DNA of 64,000 nt from contig NW_006281099.1 in the NCBI RefSeq assembly GCF_000203795.2, positions 1,104,690 to 1,168,689 on the forward strand. The letters run 5' to 3'. This DNA is from Batrachochytrium dendrobatidis JAM81. Its lineage: Eukaryota; Chytridiomycota; Chytridiomycetes; Rhizophydiales. The notes under the pieces were generated by a model, which was not told the DNA's origin, ran no database searches, and was given only the letters and a program-made list of their open reading frames with translations. Of this stretch, positions 10,761 through 25,743 are shown in pieces. The position numbers and the translations under genes are program-made. Each line of letters opens with the position of its first letter. Positions within the stretch are counted from its first letter, which is position 1.

Positions 10761-11873
10761 AACATAGGCGGGTTTAATTTTCTATGACGCCCTTTTCTGT
10801 TTTGGACAATAGTATGTGAAGCACGGAGTCGGTCGCATGTCTCCAAGTCGGTATGTCTCGAGCGGAGATGATAAGGAAACCTCGTGCCGGATTGAGCATG
10901 CCGTTCTTGCACCCGCTAGGCTATACGTTCATCTATGCGGATACACATATCTATAGAATCTTGCCGTTTAGTTGGAACTTCCAGAGCATAGGAAAGAGCT
11001 TTTTTGATCCCCTCCAGCAGTCCTTGTCAGAATATGCATTTTTGCGCAATCGTCTCACTTGGTGTCGGCCGCTATCAAAAGTTCTAAAGCATATTCGGAA
11101 TAAGAACGACGGCCTTGTTTCAAGGAATGCAGCTCAATCTCTGCGGTATGCTCTCGAGTGTTATCTTTGAAAGCTAGAGTAAGCAATTCCAAGAATTCTT
11201 ATATGGCTTCAGGTGAACATCGTCTGATTTGAGCGTAGATATTGCCCATGGTAGAGCCAAACCTTTGATTACAGCCCATTCAAATGAAATGAAGCATTAA
11301 ATAAGCCAAATTACAATATTTGGGTAACAAGATATTGCGGGTGTTTATCAAACACAAATGCCGGTCAACAATGTCAAGATTGTGTCATGATGATCCTTGT
11401 ATTTGGAGACTGATCAAGGGAGCTGTCAATACTGTAATATTTTGACTTTTTAAACAATGACATGCAATATTTCTAAACACGCATCTTATTCCAAACATTC
11501 CACTCCATTAAAGTAACTGTCTACTCAGATATGGTTCATCAATCGTTCAACAATGTCGTGCAGATTGAAGCTAAACTACACTGCTCCATATTCTTCATTT
11601 CTAAATCCTGTATAAAATGACTCGAGCACAGTAAAAAATGACTTTGAGCAATTACAGACACAGAGTTGAGTGTTTATTGAGAAACAATCAATCTGTAGTG
11701 GAAAAGCACACCAAACATTTCATTTTACACGAATACGACTGTAAAATATGGAAATTGAGTAGCGTAGCCGAATGCACCCGAGTTTAGTTTTTTAGGATAG
11801 AGGCGAGATATAAGACATAGCAATATCCAAACGGAAACAAACCCAAGACTGTACAGGGCAATTTTTTAAAAAA
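10761..11873. other. Intergenic stretch with a GC-rich patch
   Basis: About 1.1 kb between the RGS gene and the convergent desaturase 3' end. 10790-11160 is noticeably richer in G+C than its flanks (10861-10920 counts to 35 of 60, whereas neighbouring intergenic DNA is about one third G+C) and has overlapping open stretches on both strands (10853-11170 +, 10562-10912 -) with no recognisable domain. From 11170 to 11873 the sequence is AT-rich. Around 11717-11740 it carries a single end-block of the dispersed repeat family (CATTTTACACGAATACG). Confidence 0.4.
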
Positions 11874-14155
11874 CTATTGTATATGAATTTTAGAGGGGTC
11901 TACAGAAAGGACTGTTGATACTTGATGCGCTACCTCTTCAAGACATCCTAAAACGTATCTATTTCCAGAAACAAATCCATATGAATGAAACTCTAATCCG
12001 TGCTCCTTGGCAAAAGACTCGACCAAAGGCCGAAGCTTGCGAAGGTTGGGTCGTGGAACACGTGGATAAAGATGATGCCCAACCTGGAATTGCAGCCCAC
12101 CGTGAAACCAGTCCATCCAACGAGGACAGTCAATGTCCATCGTAGTGCGAAAAGCCTTTTCAGCGTATGTCTCATCAGTCATAACACCATTCACCTCTAC
12201 CAACGCATTGTCTGTAGACATGCCAAAGTGTGAAAGTGTGATTTGTAAATGCAAAAACACTGTAGCCATATGCGAAACAAGAATATATCCAGCAATATGC
12301 CATCCAGTAGGCAGGTGAGAAAGTAGCCAAGAAAACCAAATCCAGAAACACACCATGCCAAGAATTTCTAAAGAGCGATGGGGAACAATAAATGAGCGTG
12401 AAAACACATAGGACCAGCTATTGACATATAGGTTAAACCGTCCAAAAGCGAGAATAATGTAAAAAAGATAGTGCTGTTTAGGAATAAAGTACTGGGCGAC
12501 CACGTCAAACTCCATAACACGATTATAGTACGTTGAATACAAGCTGTCCATCAGCTTGGTGGTAATAGCCATGAATGGCATATGCTGAATGTCTGGATCG
12601 TGTTCTGCATCGTTGGTCACAATGTGATGCACATTATGATTACGTTTCCACCATCCGATAGAAAGACCTCCAAAAAAATTTGCTAGTCCAATTCCAAAAA
12701 GAGTATCGCCAAGACAGCTATGCGAGATACCAGAGTGACCGGCTAAAGTGAGTTGATCCAATACAACAATCAAAGTATGGTTTGGCAAATATTGTTGTGA
12801 TAAAAGTTGCACAGTAGTTTAATGCATAGATATTTGCGAATATGCGTTTCAACAGTAGAAATGAATACAAACATGAACAAAGTGGTGATAATAGTTAGAT
12901 ACAATGATAGAGGTTGCATGCAGCTACACAAACAAGTATGCAAGTTACTGACCATCGTGGGCAACAAATGCCGCTTGGTGCCAAAGAATGGCAGCACACA
13001 TAGCACTGGCAAAATACCAGATAATAGACTCTTTAGCATACAGAGCAAAATAGAGCATGCCAAGCCATAGTGCCAAGAACTTGATTATTTCACGGCCGTA
13101 AAATGAATAGTCGGTGTTGAAAATGCCTGCTTCGTGTAGCTTGAACTCCAGTTGGCGATAGGCTAAAGAGACTGGGGAAGTGATACGATCTTCAAGAGCA
13201 ATTTCTCCAATACAGAAATTGGGGAGTCGTTCAGAAAAGACTTCTGGTGGGTGAAAGGCAATCATGGCATCTGTTGCATCTTTACCTAGTAAAAGCGCCA
13301 TGTGAATACAACATGGGTTAATATCAGGGCGGACAAATAAAATAATACGGTTGTCAAAATTAGAGCGCTTCAAATCCAATCAAACCAAACAATTTGGCCG
13401 ATAGTCGGAGGTATAATGGCGGTTGGCGTTGACAAACTGAACCAACAGCCTCAATTTTAAATGGCTCTACAGTTAGCGGGGTGATTAGAGCCGCATAATA
13501 GTGTAGGGGAAGCTGTGTGGGGTGCAAAAGGCACATCAGCCACAAGTTGGGCATTCATTAATCGGAACCCCCTTCGGCAATATTTTTTAATAGGTGTATC
13601 TATTATGAGCATACTGGATTGAATGCAAGTTTATCATTAGAGTAGATACCAGTTATGGATAGGCAGTATATATCTGACTAATACTGTCTTGAAACAATAC
13701 ATGGTATCTAGTCATGCGTCAAAACAGCCTCCCAATAATAGAAAATACAGCAAAACCAGTCAGATACAAACTTGTATTGATCAGCATGTAATAATAAACT
13801 TACCAGACATGTGCCTAACAGCCAAATCACCTCCAGGATGGTACTTGACCCACTTGGTTAAATTGTATACTTTGTGATGTACAATAATAATAGTCTCTCC
13901 ACTCTTGGCTCGCTCAATAATATCAGCTCTGGCGAACTGCCGCAATGGTTGACCTTTAGCGAGTTTTTTGGCCGAATACGTAGCGGACGCTTTTTCGGAA
14001 GCTATAGCACCTGACCGAGTGGGAGGAGTTGACGGCTTCTGCGCTGATCCTAAGTTAGGACTTTCCCCTAAAGGTGTATCTACTGCATCATGTCTTGGTG
14101 TGGTAGTAACCGACCCTCCAATTTTTGGTGTTGGCTTGGATGTGGAGCACATCAA
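11874..14155 (-). CDS. Cytochrome b5-fused front-end desaturase, likely sphingolipid delta-8 desaturase
   Basis: Three exons (14155-13804, 13285-12953, 12742-11874), 1554 bp, 517 aa, phases consistent. Order of features: low-complexity N-terminus (~60 aa), cytochrome b5 domain with heme-ligand motif YHPGGDLAVRHMSG, then a membrane desaturase with all three histidine boxes: HDAGH (created only by the exon 2/3 junction), HNVHH (KRNHNVHHIVTNDAEHDPD) and QVGHH (GGLQFQVGHHLYPRVPRPNL). The leading Gln of box three is the hallmark of front-end desaturases. The text around boxes two and three looks most like fungal delta-8 sphingolipid desaturases rather than delta-6/delta-5 fatty-acid enzymes, but substrate cannot be proven. 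It would act in the ER membrane. An in-frame ATG follows immediately at 14152. Confidence 0.87.
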
Positions 14156-14404
14156 TTATTTTGAGATGTTAAAGTTTTTGGGACTCACCTTGCCTCTTGA
14201 ATTCAGCTTCAGTTACAGGCTCGACTAATCTCCATTTCCGTGTTGTTATTATTGCTTGGATATTTACTCGCATTTAGTCCACTGAAATTGGCCACGTTCA
14301 CTCTCCGAAGCCAATTAGACCAATCTTGAATCACTCACCAATAGAGTTCAAACCTGACCAATCATTGTTCATTGAATGCTTTATTTAGAGTACTAGAGTA
14401 TCAC

Positions 14405-16398
<1,994 letters not shown>

Positions 16399-16461
16399 GG
16401 GATTGATTGGAAATTGTGAGACAATCGTTTGGAAATAAAATGAAAAGTATTTACTATTCAC

Positions 16462-18339
16462 AAGTTTAAATTCGCGAACCTGAACAGTTTGCTATATATC
16501 GACAATACACTCGAGAATCTGGTTGCTAGCAATGAAAACTAGACATATTTCTGAGCAATTTTGAACAATACAACTGTTTTGTCAGACTGGAGTAAACTAT
16601 TCTGCTCGTCTACCACAGCTTTACATCAAAATGTAATGTGTAAATCGAGTATGTATTTACACTACGTCCTCTTTACAGGTTGGTGCTATAAGAGCTCCTT
16701 TACACACTAGATTTGTAGTCTTGCTAAAATATACTCAATAAACTTTACCCTGTTTTTTAAATAAATACCAATAGGAATTGAGAATAGATCGCCATCTCAA
16801 AACTGTCATTCGATGCCAAGACTATCATCGCAACAGTTGATATCAGTTCTTATTGATCAATGTTAAACCTAGTTTCACATAATTAAAAGTGTATATAGAT
16901 GGTACAAGCCATTTAGCGTTGCCTCGTGAACACACCGAACCTTTAAATCAGGCTACAATAAGGGATTGGCAAACAACCTTATGACCAACTCTTGCTTTGG
17001 AATAGAATAGTTGGATGTTTGTTTAGTTCTGATACTACAAATCGACTATTTGCTCAATAAGCATTATCAATTCTTCAGTGAGCACAGTGTTTATGATATA
17101 AAATCAAACTACAGTTTGATGGGTTTTTTCTGGAATAGTCATACTGTAGGACTACTAGATTCATCCATTGCAATACGTATATTTTGCTTGACTTTTTGAT
17201 GTTGTTAATATAGCTCTACAAACTCGTTACTGTTGTATCCTAAAATCTCGAATACATTCTAGTTCAACAACAATTGCATGTCTCGGGAATGCAACTACTA
17301 TTTTGATGCCAATCATCAGTCAACGTTTTCAAACAGTTCATGTCACAATATTGCTCAGCAAATATGGTAGAAGCTATTATTTAATGAGATTGGCCGTTTA
17401 CCATGTATTTTGGCACCCCTATTTAGTGTTCCATTTACGTGAATATGGTTGTAAATTTAGAAAATGACGTAGTTGCTCTATGCGGCTGAGATACAGTATT
17501 TGATCAGTAATTAAGGGTCAAGTCATGTGTTGAAAAGATTGGCAGGGGTATTTCGTTACGGCTAGCAGCAAATGGCATGGTATAACAATGGATAAATTCT
17601 CATTAGCGTGTGGAAATGAAACAAACGGTTGATGGCTTGCACCTTCCGAGTTGAATGAAATATTGGTTGTTTATTTAATAATGGCTTGTAGATAGTTTTA
17701 AACATTGCTGGACTGTACATTCTTCTACGACTTTAGATTATTATGGCTCCGTATTTTTGCAGGTTTGATATGCTCAGGATACAGTCGTGTAAAAAAGTAG
17801 TAGTGGATAAAGGCGTTGCAATTAGATATTTAATGTACAGTGCCGTAGAAGATGGTGTTTTGTATTGGAGTTTAAATATATAGCACAATGTGATGATTAG
17901 ATTAAACATGGTCGCGATTATAAATACAGTAGCAGCAGGCGAGCTTGGTGCACTACTAGTTCGCCTTTGGCTTGATAGATTGGATACAAATGATTGTTTT
18001 AGTAATACTATGAGCTTTAATGTAAACATTAGTATTCTTGAAGCATATCCTTGAGAATTGCTTGTATTATTGGCGGATGAATCAATGTATATAATTATTT
18101 AGACAGTCCACCACGCCACCGTCGTGATGAAAAAAAGTTGGCCATGAATGGCCAGCCAACAGCCAAATACGCCACTAAACTTATTGAATCTAAAGTTCAT
18201 ACACGAGTATTATTTCTATAAAAACTAGTAGGACTTATTCCCTCATGCATTGAACCCTCGATCTAATTCAGTGCAAAGTTGTAGTCTGACTGTTTCAATT
18301 TTCTTTTGTATCTACAATCCAAGTTGATAGTGTATCTAA
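16462..18339. other. Intergenic region, 1.9 kb, containing repeat copy B
   Basis: The gap lies between the divergent homocitrate synthase and secreted-protein genes. Apart from the repeat at 17210-17460 I see no supported gene. A minus-strand open stretch at 17733-18029 has no domain, no splice partners and AT-driven composition, so I leave it out. Promoter elements were not identifiable by eye. Confidence 0.5.
17210..17460 (+). repeat. Dispersed intergenic repeat, copy B (short)
   Basis: It carries the first block (ACTGTTGTATCCTAAAATCT near 17230, then CTAGTTCAACAACAATTGCA) and the end block (CCTATTTAGTGTTCCATTTA near 17418, followed by CGTGAATATGGTTGTAAAT) of the family. The middle block with CAGTAAACTG is missing or diverged. 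Same orientation as copies A, C, D and E. Confidence 0.6.
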
Positions 18340-20231
18340 ATGATTGTCCCTATAGCATTATTTTTGGCGATCGGTTCACTTGTTTCTGGTAGTTTTGCTG
18401 CTACCAAACCCAAATGTCATCACAAAGGTGGTGTACCAGTCGCCGAACCTGTACATAAACCACCTGCCCCTTTCAAAACGAAACAGCCGCTTCCTGGTCC
18501 TGCTCGCATGCGTCCCTATCACAATGACAGCAGGCCGTCTGAGCATTCCATTTGCCACTGGTACGATCCTACACGCGGTAACAATTCCATTATTGTTGCT
18601 GGTATGAAACTCACTGCATCTGTTCCATCGGTAAATCTGGAAAATTCTCATGGACTAGAGTCCATCAAGTGCCAAGGCGACAAGGTGTTTGCCTCGTATC
18701 AAACACTCAAAGAAGCTCAAAGCTGGACCGTTGAACCCACTCTTTTAATTATATCTGCCCTTCATAAATGCGGACCTAATAACACGGCCGAGTTTGTCAT
18801 GCTTCTTGCACAATCTTGGACTATTGTTGTAGAAACTAAAACCATTGTATTTACTACGGTTGATCCCCAGACTGCAGGTGTGACGGGTAATTACGAAGTA
18901 ATTGCTCTACCTGCAGTTGAATCTCGTCAGCATGATTTTATTGCTCCCACTACGGAAGAGCCTCGTCGCATTTACAAGCGAGACATGTCTGAATCCGAAC
19001 TTGAGCACCATGAGCTTGTTAAGCGTATCTTTCATTTTGATAATTCCTATGTAAGTAACTCTTGGTAACTTTGTTTCCATGGCGCGCATAATCTGTAATG
19101 TGCTCGACTATCGAGACTTTCATTTCTGTTGGCTTCGCAGCCGCGACAATATAAACCGCAGTTTGCTTGCCAAGTGGCGTTTTACTTTCTCTGCCTTTGC
19201 GCTGTTTTTTTCGTTTTTTGTAGCAATGGAATGGTTGTGCTTACTTTTCAACTTCAATATGAATCATCTTTTTAATTTAATAGCATCTTCCGCTAAACAT
19301 TGATATTGGCATATCTACTGTTGTTGATCTCCCTCTCGGAAAAGTTGGCACTCTTACTACCGGATGTGATCCTTGTGGTATTTATGGCCAGTCCGTTGCT
19401 ACCTTTCATGCATTTGGTGGTCTATTCGAAACTCCCGGCGTTTCTCTCAACTGGGAAGGTCATGTTCAGCTTACTGCCAATATGCTGTTTAGACTCAAGG
19501 CCAATGTCAATGTCGAACAGTCTGAAGTCACCCTCGTAGAGCTTCCCATCACTCCTATCAACATTCCTGGTTTCCTCGTTGTTGGTCCAGAGCTTATGCT
19601 CAATGGTCGTGCTGATGTTGCTATCCTTGCCGATATTGATGTTCATGCCAACTTCACTGCTGCTCTCCCACACTTTCGCGCTTTCCTCTCTAGCTCCGAT
19701 CCAAAGAACATTACTGGATTTGTCCCTGTATATAGTCTTCGTACCGATGCTCATGTTGAAATTGATGCCAACATTAAAGTTGCTTTGATCCCCAAACTGG
19801 CTCTTGTTGCCAAGATTTTTGGCAAGGACCTCCTACATACATCGCTTTCTCTAGACAACACTGCTGATCTTAAGATTGGTTTGCACGCCAAAACAAACAA
19901 GACGATCACTTCTACTGATGGAAAGCCTCTTGACCCAAGAATTAGTGGCGATGCTTCGGCTAATGGTTGTATCACACTTTCTGTTGGTACCACTCTTATT
20001 GGCGAACTCTTTACAATTAAAAAAGATCTGATTACGATTGCACCAAAAAAGATTATCGATAAATGCTTCAATGTCAATTCCCCCAACCTAACCATTGCCA
20101 CTAAAGGTCCAAGAAAGACTGCTTCTGCTCCTAAACCTAAAGAGACGTCTGTCACTCTTACTAAGCGCTCCAACCATTTGTCCATCAAAAAAAGAAGTCG
20201 TACTTTTCCAAAAACCGTAATTACCAGCTAG
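18340..20231 (+). CDS. Secreted protein, fungal DUF7029/DUF7223-like
   Basis: Two exons, 18340-19050 and 19284-20231, joined in phase 0 (GTAAGT...TAATAG); 1659 bp, 552 aa. A clear signal peptide (MIVPIALFLAIGSLVSGSFA) is followed by a Pro-rich stretch and then a globular part (LESIKCQGDKVFASYQTL, HKCGPNNTAEFVMLLAQSW). Kex2-like KR pairs occur around residues 214-230 (IYKRDMS, LVKRIFHF), suggesting processing between two halves. The second half is beta-rich (LNIDIGISTVVDLPLG, CDPCGIYGQSV, LNGRADVAILADIDVHANF) and has scattered N-glycosylation sites. The layout resembles fungal secreted proteins with paired DUF7029 and DUF7223 domains. That assignment is from memory of family shape and needs a profile search. 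Biochemical function unknown; cell surface or extracellular location likely. Confidence 0.7.
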
Positions 20232-20439
20232 AAAAGCCTCGGCATTTGAAACAATATCATTACAGCTTGCATGGTCTCTCCATCTTAAACTTTAAGCCCA
20301 AGTGAACATTTCACAAACTTTTTCCCAACCCATATTGTTTAAAATGCCAGCCAATGTATTTTACAATTTATACTTGAACATTTAATGAATCGAGTATAGT
20401 TATCTTGTATTTGCCATTTTATAAAGTATACTTTGTAGT

Positions 20440-20850
20440 TTAGAACCGCATTCGTGCAGAATGAAACAATCGTCTTGATTCGGCATAACCATATATTGTA
20501 CAATCACCAGATTCGCAACAATCCAGATATCGGAGTTGATGTTGTCCATGAACACCACCTTACTATATCCTAGATCACATAGGTTTATGCCATAGTTTAA
20601 GAAAACAAAGATTGCATGTTTTATAAATGCACCTGTTGTTTCCATGCCAACCACCCAATGTTTGTGAGAGTTGGACAGGTGTCAAGGATCTGTGATGTGA
20701 GCATTCATTTAGTTTTTAATACAAAAATGAGCATAATGTTGTGCAGTAAACTGACACCCATTATTCCATGATATTGGCAGTTTATTACAGGCTTCGGCAT
20801 CCTTATTTAATGATTCATTTTATATGAATGCGGCGGTAATACAACGCATG
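20440..20850 (+). repeat. Dispersed intergenic repeat, copy C
   Basis: One of the fullest copies, lying between the secreted-protein gene and the importin gene. It shares long collinear stretches with copy E: GTTGTTTCCATGCCAACCAC near 20638, TACAAAAATGAGCATAATGT near 20721, GCAGTAAACTGACACC near 20743, and the end block CTTATTTAATGATTCATTTT near 20802 followed by ATATGAATGCGG. It ends about 85 bp before the importin ATG, so it may contribute to that gene's 5' region. No coding potential. Confidence 0.65.
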
Positions 20851-20935
20851 CACTTCATCTATGCAATTCACTGCAACCATTTGAATCAAAAAATTCTTTT
20901 TCATTTTCTTTCTGATCCAATATTTTTGTAGCAAA

Positions 20936-23900
20936 ATGGCACAACCCTTTGAAGATGCTGCCAGCCTGCATATGTATGAGCTGTTGGGCCAGCTGCTGAC
21001 TGATTTCACCTCTGTTGAAAATACTTGTCGTACTAATGCCGAGACACAGTTTCATAACCACTGGCTAGTCACTCAAGCGCCAGTTACTTTTGCTGGCATG
21101 GCATATTTGCTGGCAAATCACCCTGCTGTCGAGGTATGTACAATAAAATTTGAAGATTCCTAGAGGCTCTTTTTTAAAACTTATTTGTACATATATCTCC
21201 TGCTCTGCTGCACCATCATGAATGCATATGGTATATAGTCAATTCTGATATTCAGTGATCGTTTTGCACCACAATATCTGTTGAACTACTATATCTTTTC
21301 ATTGCTATCTTGATTTAAAAATCGTTGGTTTCCAACCAGAGTAGAGGAAAATGGACATTTGCCACTATCCAGTATATTGTTTTGTTTCCTAAAATGCATC
21401 GATATTGCTACTTTTATGCAATACCAATTTTTATCTAGATCCGTTCAATGGCTGCTATTTTGTTGCGTCGTAAAGGATTAAAGCTCACTGATGGCAGTAA
21501 CAACGTCATTTACTTTGTGACCTTGGGAGAGGATGTTCGTGGATATATCCGTACCAAACTGATGCAATCACTTGCTAATGAAGCAAACAAATCTGTGCGC
21601 AACAAGGTCTGTCATGCTACTGCTGACATTGCTGCCCACATGTGTGATCTAGGAGGTTTGTTTTCATCTGGCATGCATCCATACACCGAGCTCCGGTTTG
21701 ATCTAACTAGTTAATCCAATCACTAAATTCTATACAAAACAGATGTTTGGTCAGATCTGGTGCAGTTGACGATTCAATTTGTTCAATCTCCAAATGCTGA
21801 ACACAGAGAAACTGCATTCAGACTTTTGAGCGAAGCGCACTCTCTTTTTTACAACGAAGACCCTACATCTTTACTTGCAATGATCACTGCAGGACTTCAA
21901 GACTCGGAAGAAGCTGTGCGTCTTGTAGCACTCAAGGCAGGCTCGGATATTCTCATTAATGCCGAAGAGTCGTCGCTTTCAAGTCTTGGTACTGTCGTCC
22001 CACATATGCTGAATGTAAGTTTGAGCAAAGAGAAAAGCTGAATGAACTGACGCGTGACTTGTATTCACTTAATTTCTATTGTCTGATTAGATTATCCCTT
22101 CGATTGTCATGGATCCCTCCAAAGACGAAGAATCCAAGGCTGCTCTCGATGCATTAGGCGAGCTTGCTCTTAACTGTTCATCTGTGTTCAAGGGCACTCA
22201 TCAAACATTGATTAGCTTCATGACCACCGTGATGAAAAACACCAACCTGGATAGCGCCGTTCGCCATGCTGCCTTGGAGTTACTTTTAACTCTGGCTGAA
22301 ACCAGTCGTGCTCAGATGCGCAAGCAAGTCGATTATCCCCTTATTTTAATCCCTATTCTTTTGGAATGGATGAGTGAGCACGATGACGATGAGGATTGGT
22401 ATTTGTCCGAGAACCTCGACGAGTTTGACCAGTCCTCTAATGAAACTGTAGGTGAACAGAGTATGGATCGCGTATCTCGTAATTTGGGTGGAAAGATTGT
22501 GCTTCCCATTGCATTCAACATTATTCCTACTTATTTGTCTGCTCCCGAGTGGCCCAAGCGTCATGCTGCACTTCGCTGTATTTCTGCAATCGGTGAAGGC
22601 TGTCTTAAGCTCATGTCTGCAGAATTAGAAAAAGTCGTTGGGTTGGTGGTTCCCCATCTGGCAGATCCTCACCCACGTGTTCGTCATGCCGCCTGCAATG
22701 CAATTGGTCAAATGTGCACCGATTTTGCTCCCAAAATCCAGCAAAAGTTTTATGACCAGATATTGCGAGGCCTGATTCCTGTCATGTCCGATGTACAGTT
22801 TCCTCGTGTGTCCACCTATGCAGCAGCTGCAATGGTCAACTTTGCCGAGGAGGCAAAAATGGAGTGCATTGCACCTTATCTTCCCGATATTATCCCTAAT
22901 CTTGTCGTTCTTCTCAATTCCAGCAAGTATTTCTCCAGAGAACAGGCCGTTACAACTATTGCCACTGTTGCAGATAGTTGCGGTGAAGCCTTTGCTCACT
23001 ACTACACTCCCATCATGCGTCTTCTTATGGACATTTTGAAGGAACCAGATGTGGAGTTGAGTCGTCCACTTGTTGGCAAGGCACTTGAGTGCTCCACTCT
23101 TATTGCCATGGCTTGCGGTAAAGAGATGTTTATGCCTATTGCCCGCGAGTTTACCGATGCCTTGCAGTTTGTCCAGTCATCTGCTGTAAGCAGTGATGAT
23201 CCTCGCACATCATATCTTCTTGGAGCATGGACTCGCGTGTGCACTGTTCTTGGACCTGAATTCGAGCCATTTATGAGTGTTGTTCTTCCACCTCTGTTTG
23301 CCGCCGCTAAACATGTACCTGAGTGTGCCTTGCTGGATGCAGATGACGAAGATCCTAGCTCAGAAGATGGTTGGGAAGTGATGAATACTGGTCTCCAGGT
23401 ATGCTATTTTTACATGCATGATTTTTATTTTTGTAAAGCTAGTTGACTTATTAAATCCAATTTTGCATTTCTACAGAGAATGGCAATCAAGACGGCGTAC
23501 ATTGATGACAAGTGCACTGCAGTTGAAATGCTAATGTGTTATGTTAAAGAGCTTGGACCGCTTTTTCATCCACACGTTGAAGAAACCATGCAAATGATTT
23601 TACCTATGTTTGGCTTTATTTTCCACGATGGAGTTCGTATTGCTGCAGCGTCCGTTGTACCCCTTCTTTTACAATCATGGGTCAAGGCAGACTATCCTAA
23701 CGAAAAAGTTATTGCGTTGTGGCATACTGTTGCAAATACTCTTATTGCCACCTTAAAGAAGGACAATGATGCATCAGTTGTCAGCCAACTGTTTGATACT
23801 TTCCATGATGCCTTGGCCTGTGCTGGACCTACTATTTTAACAGAGCAATTTTTGATAGATCTGATCGCCCAAATGGTTAAACAGATTTCAGACTGCCACG

Positions 23901-25172
23901 CTCGTTTCCTTGAGCGTTCAAGTAAGTACTTTACTGTTCGAATGTAACTGCTATTATGCACTGTATCGTTTTTATCATGATGATTTTATTGGGGAAAACG
24001 TAAATAGCGGCCAATTTGTATAGTATTCGGTTGATTGTCAGTGATGATACGAGGGTTTGCAATGCTTAGTATTCTCTCGCGAGGGGAATAATATGCTGAT
24101 ATATCTTTCACTACACTTGATCTGAGACATGACACAGTTATACAATTTAAATTGAACTGATTACAAGCCGATGAGCCTTTTAATGCTGGAATATTCTTAT
24201 CAAGTACTGATTTTATCGCTTGTATGTTATTTAGAAACGGACAGGTCTGAGGACGCAGACCAGGAAGAGGCTATTTATCTTGAAGAAGAAGAAGAGGCTG
24301 ACGACACTATTTTGCAATCAGTATGTTTTAGTTTGTTTGTAGCATGTTTACTGGTCCATTTACTAACTGGTTAATAATAGATTGGAAATGCTATTCATCA
24401 GCTGTTTAAAGCCTATGGCGTACATTTCCTTCCCATCTTCCATCATCTTGTGCCTGCTCTGGATGCATGCATGAACTCTGCATATCCATCTGAACGTCGC
24501 TTGGCGTTGGATGTGTATCAAGAAATGATCGAGTTTACTCCAGCAGAATCCATTACATATCAACCTCACTTTCTCAAATTCATGATCGAAACCCTGCTTG
24601 ATCCCGAAGCCCATGTCCGCCAGACAGCAGCATTTGGTATTGGCGCAGCTGCTCTTTCCACTGGTGATTACTATCGCGATATTTGCATTTCATCAATGCC
24701 AAAATTACATACTGTTATTACAGCTCATGACGCTCGCTCCGATGAAAACATTTTTGCTACCGAGAACGCTGTCTCTGCCATTGGAAAAATCTGCCAACGG
24801 TACGGCGCGACAGGCTTGTTCGATGTCAATCAAGTTCTTCCTATTTGGCTCCAATCACTTCCTATTATTGAGGACCAGGAAGAATTTGGGCCTACATATT
24901 CATATTTGTTGGATTTGATTGAAACCGGACATCCTAGTATTCTCCCAGAAGGTTCTACAACAAAAGCAACTCCACAGCTGGCAAAGATTGTTGATGTACT
25001 GACACAGGTTTTGGCTATTCCTGGTCTTACTGGACTAGATGGACTAATGGAGCGTATGTTGACGACCTTGAGACGGTTGTTGTCGCAGTGTAATGATGAA
25101 ACTCGAGGAGGGTTATGGAATGCTTTGCCTGATGACCGTAAAAAGATGTTGTCATCCAAAGGATATTTTTAA
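20936..25172 (+). CDS. Importin-5 / Kap121 family karyopherin-beta
   Basis: Seven exons (20936-21133, 21439-21655, 21743-22014, 22091-23398, 23477-23921, 24235-24320, 24381-25172); 3318 bp, 1105 aa, close to yeast Kap121/Pse1 and animal IPO5 in length, all phases consistent. HEAT-repeat helices run the whole length. Diagnostic stretches include AAILLRRKGLK, WPKRHAALRCISAIGEGC, HPRVRHAACNAIGQMCTDFA, EVMNTGLQRMAIKTAYIDDK (created by a splice junction) and VRQTAAFGIGAAA. The acidic insert EDADQEEAIYLEEEEEADD is encoded on its own 86-bp exon. Role: nuclear import of ribosomal and other cargoes, released by Ran-GTP. The start is the first ATG of a continuous N-terminal helix. Confidence 0.95.
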
Positions 25173-25279
25173 ATGAGATACGCTGATGTATTGGAATTGA
25201 TTAAATGATATTTGCAATGATAAAAATGAAACTTGTTATATTCAAGCGGATTGCAGTGCAGTCTAGGATTCTATTTGTC

Positions 25280-25710
25280 TACAAAACATCAATCTGAAAA
25301 TGAACCATTCCGTTTTTGTTATTGAGAATGTTGGTTTTACACAACCAAGGAATATCTGACACGAGCATGGATTGAAGAAACTCTGTTGTATCTTAATATC
25401 AGATACATTTTCAATCTAGTTCAAGAAACCAATCCCGGGAGTGCAATTATACATGCCGATCACTCAATGTTCGCTTGTAGCGTTCATTTTGGAAAATTGA
25501 AGGTTGAACAAATGTCGAGGATTGGAATGTATTGAAACAGGGTGAACATCTACTCGGTATTTTTATACAAGAATGAGCAATGACTATTCAGTAGAGTTCA
25601 AGGGTGCAATGTTGCCTAGTAAATTTGGTACTCATCATCTCATGAAACTAGCTGTTTATTATGCATTTAGGAGCCTTTTGGTGTTCCATTTTACGTGAAT
25701 ACGGCAGAGT
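25280..25710 (+). repeat. Dispersed intergenic repeat, copy D
   Basis: It fills most of the 571-bp gap between the convergent importin and cyclophilin genes. Family blocks: CTGTTGTATCTTAATATC near 25383, CTAGTTCAAGAAACCAATCC near 25416, CATGCCGATCACTCAATGTT near 25453, AATGTTGCCTAGTAAA near 25608, and the end block GTGTTCCATTTTACGTGAAT at 25681. The rightmost bases reach to within ~35 bp of the cyclophilin stop codon, so the repeat may provide 3' UTR sequence to either gene. Confidence 0.6.
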
Positions 25711-25743
25711 ACCGGGATTCCAACAATCACTAATGTACCTCTA

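Noticed and set aside
13360..13554. Minus-strand open frame inside the first desaturase intron
   Set aside because: Desaturase exons on both sides join perfectly (SG|KDATDAM), so this is intronic.
14160..14270. Extra upstream exon for the desaturase (open segment with GTGAGT donor near 14187)
   Set aside because: Its phase does not match the acceptor-like site inside the first exon. Using it would break the cytochrome b5 frame.
17733..18029. 98-codon minus-strand open frame
   Set aside because: AT-rich low-information translation, no domain, no splice partners, lies in a gap with repeat sequence.
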